Shown here: positions 24,595 through 35,000 of the stretch, piece after piece
Position numbering within the stretch: the first letter of the stretch is position 1
Layout: each line of letters begins with the position of its first letter
Assembly (NCBI GenBank): GCA_009176605.1
Contig: SEYY01000440.1
Location: forward strand, 63,658-98,657
DNA length: 35,000 nt
DNA from: Armadillidium nasatum
Taxonomy: Eukaryota; Arthropoda; Malacostraca; Isopoda; Armadillidiidae
Direction: 5' to 3'
Notes under the pieces: model-generated
The model's input: only the letters and a program-made list of their open reading frames with translations
Databases searched by the model: none
What the model was told of the DNA's origin: nothing
Program-made: the position numbers and the translations under genes

Positions 24595-24697
24595 GTGTGT
24601 GTGTGTTTGTGTGAGTTTGTCCTTGTGTGTGTGCCCCCTCCTTGAAAAGGGCTCTGCCCGTGAGTGGTGGCGTTTTGTAAAAAAAAAAAAAAAAAAA
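24595..24697 (+). other. 3' UTR and poly-A tail of copy E
   Basis: T/G-rich 3' UTR with a short GGGC/GCCC hairpin (GGGCTCTGCCC near 24649-24659), then an A-run of about 19 nt. Poly-A tails are a normal end for jockey-type insertions. Confidence 0.7.
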
Positions 24698-24832
24698 ATA
24701 AATTATGACGGTTAATTTGATTAAGTAGAAATAACGAGAATGCGTGACTATGTAAAGAAGTATTCACAATGTCAATTTAACCCGGGTAAAAGATACATAC
24801 GGAAAAACAGACAGCCAAATTTAATGTTAATA

Positions 24833-25000
24833 CACTGCAAAAATTGTCCTAACGAATCGTTGAGACAAGTGATAAAATATCACAGCAAATTTTTTCAGTT
24901 TTCTTATTAGAAAATAAGTCACGTCTTTTCTCTATTGAAAATTTTACTGTGACATTTTTGTCACTTGTTCCAATGATTCTTTAGAACATTTTTTACAGTG
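24833..25000. mobile_element. 168-bp MITE with long inverted repeats and TA duplication
   Basis: The left end CACTGCAAAAATTGTCCTAA (24833 onward) is mirrored by the right end (...TTAGAACATTTTTTACAGTG, ending 25000). Similarity extends about 65 bp inward, including ACAAGTGA/TCACTTGT and ATCACAG/CTGTGAC. TA flanks both sides (24831-24832, 25001-25002), as for Tc1/mariner-type insertions. It has no coding capacity and could fold into a long hairpin. Confidence 0.88.
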
Positions 25001-25082
25001 TATAAACAAGAACAGTAATTAATTAGAGGGGGTAAATGAATGTTTATCTAAAATAACACTTAATGTGTCGTGCTAAAAGGCG

Positions 25083-26931
<1,849 letters not shown>

Positions 26932-26959
26932 ACCATCCATCCTGTTAGGATCACTCCTG

Positions 26960-27320
26960 TCAGGCGACGAGCCTCTGGAAGGCCCTCCAGGTTTTTCGAT
27001 CCTCGTACAATCGGTGCTCCTCCACCTCCGCAAGCTCCCGACCCCTCCTCCGAATCGCCTCCGACACCGCGTCCCTCCATCTCTTTCTAGGTCTCCCGAC
27101 CGGTCTACTTCTCAGCGGTATATGATCATAGAATCTTCTCGGAAGCCTCCTCTCATCCATTCTTTTCATGTGGCCATACCATCGCAGTTGATTTCTCTCC
27201 ACCACCGTCAGCACTGGCAGCACTCCCAGCTCTCTCCTTATACTCTCACTCCTAACCCTATCTCTCTTCGTCACTCCCCTGATCAACCGCAGAACCTTCA
27301 TCTCCGCCGCCTCCACTTTC
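26960..27320 (-). pseudogene. RTE-like ORF, C-terminal tail
   Basis: After the frameshift the reading continues: [79 protein letters not shown] and WRAFQRLVA with TGA at 26960-26962. The RWYGHMKRM...GRPRKRW block is the usual end of RTE-type ORF2 proteins. It is directly adjacent to the RT segment; both belong to one original gene. Confidence 0.88.
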
Positions 27321-28400
27321 GCCTTTCTGATTCGTATTCAGGGACCAGCACTCCGATCCGTACGTCAGAATAGGTCTTAATATGCTGCAATATATTGTAG
27401 CCTTCACTTTTACTGGCACTGCTCTCTCTCTCAGGATGGGGTACAACATACCAACATTCCTGGTAAACTTGGTGATCCTTCTAGTCATCTCCCTCTCCAT
27501 CTGGCCCTGCTCTTCGAAAGTTACTCCCAGATACTCAAAACTTCTCACCTGTCTTATCTCTTCACCTTGTATTCTAATATCTATCGTCTCCCTATCTCTC
27601 GCCACCACCATCACCTCCGTCTTCTGTTTATTCAGCTTCATTCCCATTTCCTCCATCTCTGTGTTCCATCTCTCCAACGCATTCGGCAATGCTGCAGCCT
27701 CTTTTGTGATCACCGCGGCATCATCTGCATATACGAAAGTATCTTCCATTTCCTCATTTACACATATGTTTTTTAAGCATTCGTCCATGTATAGTATGAA
27801 GAGTAGTGGCGAAAGCACGCTACCTTGTCTCACACCAGTTCGCACTTCAAACCATCTTGGTTCTCCAGATCTAGGTCTTACTGCACTCTCGCTTGTGTAA
27901 TATAGATTCTTAATAACTTTAACCAGTTTCCTATCCACCGCATATTCTCTTCTTCCCAAAACCCTCCATAAGTTTTCACGGGGGATCCTGTCAAAAGCTT
28001 TTTCAAGGTCTATGAAGGCCACATATCTCTTTTCTCCATACTCTATCGTTTTCTCAAACATCATTTTCATTGAGAATATCAAATCCATCGTTCCTCTCCA
28101 TGGTCTGAACCCATGTTGCCACTCTCCCAGTGCCTCCTCTACAGTCAGTCTCAGTCTTCTCTCCAGAATCCTCTCGTACACTTTCAAGACCACAACCAGG
28201 AGTGAGATCCCCCTATAGTTTCCGCAATCTCTCCTATCTCCCTTCTTATAGATAGGGCATATCAATGCCTTAGTCCATTCATGTGGCACCTTTTCTTCCT
28301 TCCATACTTGGTTGAAAATATCTGTCAGCCATCCAACCATTGCAGGTCCCGTTTTAAGAAGTTCCGCAGGTATCCCATCTATTCCCGGACTCCTCCTCCA
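27258..28400 (-). pseudogene. RTE-like reverse transcriptase (YADD present)
   Basis: Starting at GIDGIPAELLKTG (about 28395) the frame reads VPHEWTKALICPIYKKGDRR, NYRGISLLVVVLKVYERILE, WQHGFRPWRGTMDLIF, YVAFIDLEKAFDRIPRENLW (motif A), FEVRTGVRQGSVLSPLLFIL (motif B), TFVYADDAAVI (YADD at 27720-27731), KLNKQKTEVMVVA and YLGVTFEEQG. All polymerase motifs are intact. At about 27325 (NTNQK) a one-base change shifts the frame, and the stop at 27258 is out of register. The protein otherwise looks sound, which suggests recent insertion. Confidence 0.9.
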
Positions 28401-29778
28401 CTAGTCTTTCTCCGTTTTTATTGAGGACCACGGGGCATTCGTTGTTCACTTTTGTTCTGTATTTCTTTGCCAGACCATATATTAACTTTCTCGTACCTTT
28501 CATATCGTTCTCCAGGTCCGCTCCTATTTTGGTCCATGACTCCTTCTTAAGTCTCTTCCTTGTATTATCACTTATGTTCCTTGCTTCCACATATCTCTGT
28601 CTCTTCTCCTCCGTTCTATTCCGCATCCATTCTCGGAAACATTTATTTTTCCTCCTCACCAAGCTCTTCATCTCATCGTTCCACCACGCTGTCTTTTTCG
28701 TCCCTCCCATAGTTATCTTCTTTATCCCTATAGTTTGCTTGGCCACCTCGTCCAGACTTTCCTTAAACACACTCCACATCTCCTCCACACCAACCTCCGT
28801 CATCTCATCAACGTTCATTCTTCTTTCGTTTATCTGCTCATCGAACTGTTCCTTCTTCTCCTTCAAATTTTCCAACATGTATCTTTCTCGTGTTAGTTTC
28901 CTCATCTTAGGCTTTCTTTTCCATCTCACTTCTCCTATCACTAGGCGATGGTCTGCATCCATAGAAACAGACGGTATGCTTTTTACATCCTTAAAAATTC
29001 TCTTTTCATTTGTCATAATCAGGTCTATCATGGATTTTTCAGTATACCTCCCCTCCTCTCTGTTCCATCGGTACCAAGTCCATTTGTGACTTTCTTGGTG
29101 TCTATAATATGTGTTCATTATAGATAGTCCGTTTCGCATAGCGAAATCTATCAGTCTCTCACCTTCCTGGTTTCTATCTCCAATTCCAAACGCCCCCATA
29201 ACCCCTTCTTCTCCCATTCTTCTCATTCCTACATGTGCATTCATATCTCCCATCACTATCTTCGTTCCGATTGCTCTGTCACACGTTACCTCCAACGCTT
29301 CCATAAATTCATCCTTCTCCATTTGTGGTCTGCCTTGTTGCGGTGCATAAATCTGTATCAAGTTTAAGATTTCCCCCTCTACTTTCAGCGATACCATCAC
29401 TATACGCTCGTTCACCAGTCTTGTCTCGACCACTCTTCTGTAAAGCTCCGGTTTCATCACCAGAGCTACACCATGTCTTTTTGCATACTCCATTCCTTTA
29501 TATACCATCACGTAACCACCCTGTAACACCCTCGTACCTTCTCCATTGTATCTTATCTCGCACAATCCCAATATATCTATCCTTCTCTCCTTCATCATCT
29601 CCACCACCTCCTCCTCCTTATCCCTGAGTGACCCCACATTAATTGTAGCAATCCTATAAGTACATTCCTTTTTCCAAAGTCCAAGTCCGCGCCGGGTCTG
29701 ATTGCCGCAATTATCCGTCCTATTCCGAGGCTCATCATTGGTTTCTTGAGCAGTGTGTCTTTTTAAGTAGCCGGCTTG
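28354..29778 (-). pseudogene. RTE-like ORF: APE endonuclease and linker
   Basis: The frame is open from about 29778 and includes TYRIATINVGSL, RIDILGLCEIRY (metal-binding Glu), LIQIYAPQ, KIVMGDMNAHVG (catalytic Asp/Asn), KSMIDLIMTN and SMDADHRLVIGEV (the ADH box, equivalent to SDH). These five blocks in this order define an APE-type nuclease, which nicks the target. A Lys/Glu-rich linker follows with TAWWNDEMKSLVRRKNKCFR. The frame ends (RWDTCGTS, stop at 28354) because sequence between the linker and the RT has been deleted near 28395: GERLVEEES is followed directly, in a shifted frame, by GIDGIPAELLKTG. No ATG lies near the start of the open frame, so the true initiator is unknown. Confidence 0.88.
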
Positions 29779-29860
29779 CTAGGCCTGTCGCCACAACCTC
29801 CAAATAATGCTGAAGGCACATGGGAAGGGAAGGGACAAACAGCTGATAAGTTTTCCCAAC
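29765..29860 (-). promoter_or_regulatory. Conserved 5' flank of RTE-like copies
   Basis: GCCGGCTTGCTAGGC (plus strand 29770-29784) followed by TGTCGCCACAACC matches 14591-14618, which reads GCCGGCTTGCTAGGCATGTC then GCCACAACC. Both are followed within about 50 nt by ACAAACAGCTGATA. As 5' UTR sequence in two independent copies, it probably holds the internal promoter that non-LTR elements need; that role is inferred. A weaker relative is at 31631-31690. Confidence 0.6.
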
Positions 29861-29875
29861 CCTATCAACTTATTG

Positions 29876-29877
<2 letters not shown>

Positions 29878-29970
<93 letters not shown>
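29878..29970. repeat. (AT)n at 5' edge of the RTE-like copy
   Basis: About 93 bp of AT, lying between the 5' flank of the RTE-like copy and the decayed jockey copy F. Confidence 0.98.
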
Positions 29971-29972
<2 letters not shown>

Positions 29973-30084
29973 CTCTGGAGCATCTTACATTTCCACCCCT
30001 TACCCCTTTTTAACATTTCCACAGATTTATATGTATATACTCGATTATTTTTTATGAAAATTAAAAATTGCGAAACTTAAACCT

Positions 30085-31060
30085 GCCTCGAAGAATTATG
30101 GGAGTATCATTGGGAGTTGTCCGCATCCGATAATGGGGTTAAGGCTGCCAAGACTTCGCTAATGGCTTGTTCTGGTGCTCGGTTATTTCTTCATTAATTT
30201 CAGTAACATTCTTAATTTTTTAACTTTTTCCCCTTTTTTGAACACCACCTAACTTCCTTCTAGATCTTACCTCTTTTCTTTGACTGAAACCCTATTCTTC
30301 CTCTCTCTCCTCAATTTTTAGTCAAAGGATTTTTTGCATTTGCGCTCAAAGACGTTGTTCTCCTGTTTCTAATTTGAAGTTTTCCGAATTTTCCACCTTC
30401 AGGGCAGTGTCTCTTTCCAATCTAAAATAAATTAACTTGTTCTACTTATTTATCTCCTAACTCTATTGATTTTCCTAACTTCTGCGACCATCTAAACTGC
30501 AAAATGGAAAACAATCTGTCTCTTTCTCTAAAATTATTATTAATAATTTCAATATTCACCATCCAATTTTGTTTTTCTAGTTTTCAAGATACACGCTAGA
30601 AAGGTGCTTTTAGAGCAGCTGAATTTCCAACGAGGTATGAAAAATATCGGTTCTTTCAATGCATCAAAAACTCAGTTCTTTAATTTTTCTACTCGACATA
30701 ATGTTCCACATTTAAAACATCTTCAAAAACACTTAACTCAATCGTTCGTCTGTCAATAATACTCTTGGCGTTCCTTTTCTTGAGACCCTTCGAAGAAGGA
30801 TCACATTATTTACTTTTCTTTTACTTTTTCTTAGAGGTTGGTTGTTGTAAGGAGCCTTCAAAATTTCTTCATGCCTACATAATTGCTTAATCTGTATGTA
30901 GTATGCCACACACATTTGGGTGGCTCCACTCACAGTCCTCCCTGAAAAGGTGGAATCTCGGGCTTTTCTTCCATAAACTTTTTCCTTCTCAATAATTTCC
31001 TATAGTCTCTTTCTTCCGGTCGAATTGTTGCGTCGCTCTCTCTAAACTATTGAAGTTTTA
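30085..31060 (+). mobile_element. Jockey-type retrotransposon, copy F (very decayed, internally deleted)
   Basis: Endonuclease part: CTAATGGCTTGTTCTGGTGC (about 30159-30178) matches the start of copy D's coding sequence, followed by relics of VEHQLSSSRPH (near 30240), AFALKDVVLL (about 30339-30368), TYLSPNSIDFPNFCDHLN (about 30447-30498) and NNFNIHHP (about 30543-30566), the last standing for GDFNVHH. At about 30575-30595 the copy jumps to the region after RT motif C (GTGCTTTTAGAGCAGCTGAA; compare GTTGCCTTGGAGCAGCTGAC in copy B, 8849), then continues to near 31050. About 1 kb, including the RT palm, is missing. Confidence 0.75.
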
Positions 31061-32300
<1,240 letters not shown>

Positions 32301-32441
32301 AAAAACAAAAAAAACAGAAAAACTTGAACAAGTACTTTCGACAAATTGGAGCTAAACTTGTTTGACGAGAACATAAAAATAGTTTTTTGTTGTTGTTGTT
32401 GCTGCTGTTTTTTTTATTAACTTAGTAAAAAGCATTATTCA

Positions 32442-33022
<581 letters not shown>

Positions 33023-33028
33023 ATATCA

Positions 33029-33074
33029 CCTCTGGTGGGCAAAAGCCAGAGGCCTACCAAAATCTCAACCAGAG
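33029..33074 (-). promoter_or_regulatory. Conserved 3'-terminal stem-loop of jockey copy G
   Basis: On the minus strand CCTCTGG pairs with CCAGAGG (plus-strand 33046-33052 and 33029-33035), a perfect 7-bp stem as in copies A and B. The alternative partner (33066-33074) has one change and no longer pairs perfectly. Confidence 0.6.
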
Positions 33075-33483
33075 TTAGGGGGAAAGACGGAAAACTGGTC
33101 AAATTAAAGACCGACGTGACCTGATACAAGACGTTTGAAGGTGTGCAAGTCATAGGAAGTTGGGAAAATAGATGAAGAGAGTGTGTTGCAGACTTTACTA
33201 GTATAGAGTACATGTAAGTTTGGGCATAGCGATTTCGTCTAGGGTCAGAACGTTGAAAAGAGAAAGGATGATACTGTGTAGGAAAACGAGTTGCACGAGC
33301 CATTCTCAATGGAGGAGGTATGCAACGAAAGAGATCAGAAGAGCAGTGTCCATTGTAATAGCTATAGTAAAGAGAGATTGACGCAACAATTCGACGGGCA
33401 GAAAGAGAATGGAGAGAATTAGTGAGATCAGGAGAGTTGATAAGAGGAAAAGCCCTAGTCTTCACCCCAGATGTGTGATTCAT
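33070..33483 (-). pseudogene. Copy G: C-terminal region
   Basis: NHTSGVKTRAFPLINSPDLT, NSLHSLSARRIVASISLYYS, YYNGHCSSDLFRCIPPPLRM and HPFSFQRSDPRRNRYAQTYM follow the copy A/B tail. One frame change near 33195 (SILVKSATHSL against STGKVWNTLPS) puts the final WNTLPSSIF block out of register, and the nominal frame then runs into the (AT)n tract. Its real end should be near the VGL-TAA equivalent at about 33100. Confidence 0.8.
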
Positions 33484-33769
33484 ACCTCATACAGGGGTGA
33501 ACAGCACCCCTATAAAGAGCAAGCAACTGGGGTGGAGTGAAGAAATACTGAAGGCGCCTCAGAAAACCTAACCTTTTCGAAATTTGTTTAGAAAAAGAGG
33601 TAATGTGATATTTCCAAGAAAGATCACGAGAAACAGAAATACCAAGAATGTTAAGGAGAGATGAAGGTCTGAGTTGTGTGTTTTCGAAGAAGATATCATA
33701 GTTGTGTGGAAGATTTTGTCGAGTAGAGAGATAGAGGAATTGAGTTTTTAAGGCATTGAAAACAACCAT
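33455..33769 (-). pseudogene. Copy G: late RT and thumb segment
   Basis: MVVFNALKTQFLYLSTRQNL, YDIFFENTQLRPSSLLNILG, DLSWKYHITSFSKQISKRLG, RLQYFFTPPQLLALYRGAVH and CMRYESHIWG match copy B at 8910-9225. The frame ends because about 33 nt are missing near 33473-33480 (HIWGG...LEKVESRAF is reduced to HIWGEDxxAF). Confidence 0.85.
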
Positions 33770-34295
33770 GTTTTCTCTGACCCAATTTGAAATGCAAGAT
33801 AGATCAGAGGTCAGTTGCTACAAGGCTACCCTCCTTGCGTCTATTAACTGTTGTTGGGAGGGGCGCCTTTCAAATTGAAAAAAATATTGAAGGGTGGAAT
33901 CACCAGCATAGGAGTGCATAGGAGATGAAGTAATAGAGAGAAGGTCATTAAAGAAAAGCAGAAAAAGTGTTGAGGATAGGAATAATACTTGAGGAACACC
34001 ACTATTAATAGATTTAAAGGAAGAATGATGGTCGTCTAAAACAGCTGCTATATAACAACCAGAAAGGAAATCAGAGAGAAGGTTAGATTCCGTAGGAGAG
34101 AAGTTTCGAAATCAAAGCTTGGTGTCAGACTCTATCGAAAACTTTCGATATATCTAGCGAAACAGCAAAAGATTCAAAGAAATGCCGAAGCGCGAAGGAC
34201 CAAGAGTGAAGGGAAAGCAGATCGATCACCAGTAGAGTTTTCTTTCGAAAGCAATACTGACGATCAGAGATAAGATTAGAAGAATTGAGATGTTT

Positions 34296-34577
34296 CTAAA
34301 TCTTCCTGTTACTGATAGATTCGAAAACTTTGGAAAGAACGGAGGTTAATGAAATGAGACGGTAGTTAGAGGGTTGAGAAGGGTCCCCCTTCTTCGGAAG
34401 GCTGAATGAGCGCACGTTTCCAGCAAGAAGGGAAGGTTGAAGTAGAAAGACATAGAAAAAATAGTTTACCAAGGCAGGGTGCAAGCTCGGAAGCACAAGT
34501 TTTGAGAACCACAAGAGGGGTACCATCAGGACCGTACTCCTTCTAAGTGTTAAATTCAGTGAGAGCAGAAATAACAT
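34296..34577 (-). pseudogene. Copy G: N-terminal RT segment
   Basis: VVLKTC-equivalent sequence in one register ([20 protein letters not shown] is its shifted reading), then after a shift KKGDPSQPSNYRLISLTSVL and SKVFESISNRKI. The [16 protein letters not shown] block matches [16 protein letters not shown] in copy A, with Pro changed to Leu. The adjacent motif A region near 34130 is broken. Confidence 0.75.
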
Positions 34578-35000
34578 TTTTAAAAGAATTTACGATTTTA
34601 GGCATAAATGAGTTGGAGGGGGTTGAAGGAGTAGGAACATCTCCGGAATCGTCAAAGTTGAATTAGAAGCAAAAGTTTGAGCGAGGAGTTCAGCTTTAGA
34701 GGAAGGCAAAATGGCAGTTGTACCGTCAGAAGATACTAAAGAAGGGAAAGAGGAAGGAGCAAAGTTGGAGTTAACATTTTCTGCAAAATGTCAGAAAGGG
34801 CGAGAGGAAAAAGAACCAGAAAGATTTTTTGCATTTGCGGCTGAGGAAAGAGTTTTTGGCACCTCGAAGAATAGATTTTCCACGATTCCGCGATGAAATA
34901 TAAGTTACGTGAGTTTCTGGAGTTTTAAAACGACGGTAGTTCCTGAAATGGATAGCGCGAGAACAAGCATAGTTAAACCAAGGTTTGTTAGGTTTAGTAG

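Larger units (their letters stand above)
22410..24697 (+). mobile_element. Jockey-type retrotransposon, copy E (distinct subfamily, poly-A tail)
   Basis: Starts near NWGAMRRFFANYHWN (about 22413) inside the linker, runs through the whole RT to a TAG at 24592-24594, and ends after a T/G-rich 3' UTR and a run of A (about 24679-24697). It is clearly related to the other jockey copies, but many residues differ (KASGPDG for KAYGPDG, HASLLSKLPSFGFPPS for [16 protein letters not shown]), and the 3' UTR is unrelated: it has no CCTCTGG hairpin and no (AT)n tail. Only two lesions are obvious, a 73-bp tandem duplication (22921-23066) and one stop (24271-24273), so this is probably the youngest insertion here. 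Confidence 0.93.

Noticed and set aside
28421-29627. Hydrophobic plus-strand frames (222 and 100 codons) opposite the RTE-like endonuclease
   Set aside because: The minus strand has a clear APE endonuclease; these are antisense shadows.

Overview
This is a eukaryotic, almost certainly invertebrate, window. I see no host gene, rRNA or tRNA gene, operon or CRISPR array. Nearly everything recognisable is transposable-element sequence or simple repeat. The mix (jockey-type and RTE-type non-LTR retrotransposons, a Penelope-like element, a BED-finger hAT element, and very long (AT)n, (GA)n and (ATT)n tracts) resembles repeat-rich decapod crustacean genomes. That assignment is an inference from family resemblance, not from a search.

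Layout. 1-2338: jockey copy A (+). 2339-3911: (AT)n tracts enclosing a ~100-bp perfect-looking inverted repeat (2936-3042 / 3206-3307). 3912-7520: a decayed Penelope-like element (RT plus GIY-YIG), interrupted by a complete 985-bp inverted-repeat element with a TTAT duplication (5354-6338) and by a TATG-rich low-complexity block. 7820-9686: jockey copy B (+), the least damaged of its family. 9784-11590: a hAT-like element with an 11-bp terminal match and BED zinc-finger remnant, itself carrying a diverged second copy of the 985-bp family. 11697-14630: RTE-like copy (-). 15109-17195: jockey copy C (-). 17200-19192: RTE-like copy (+). 19301-22244: jockey copy D (-), reaching into the endonuclease domain. 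22410-24697: jockey copy E (+), another subfamily with a poly-A tail and only two obvious lesions. 24833-25000: a 168-bp MITE flanked by TA. 25083-26035: a 449-bp tandem duplication containing (GA)n. 26929-29877: RTE-like copy (-) with endonuclease and reverse transcriptase. 30085-31060: jockey copy F (+), very decayed. 32442-32607: (ATT)n. 33020-35000: jockey copy G (-), running off the window.

The organising theme is the (AT)n microsatellite. Most element ends in the window (3' ends of A, B, C, D, G and of all three RTE-like copies, both ends of the hAT-like element, the 5' ends of B and D, and the Penelope flanks) sit directly at an (AT)n tract. The jockey copies end in a conserved stem-loop region in which one terminal segment can pair with either of two upstream partners. 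The RTE-like copies share a CTGACAGG motif 27-33 nt before the tract. None of the elements looks fully intact, although copy E and the RTE-like copy at 26929-29877 are recent enough to read almost end to end.
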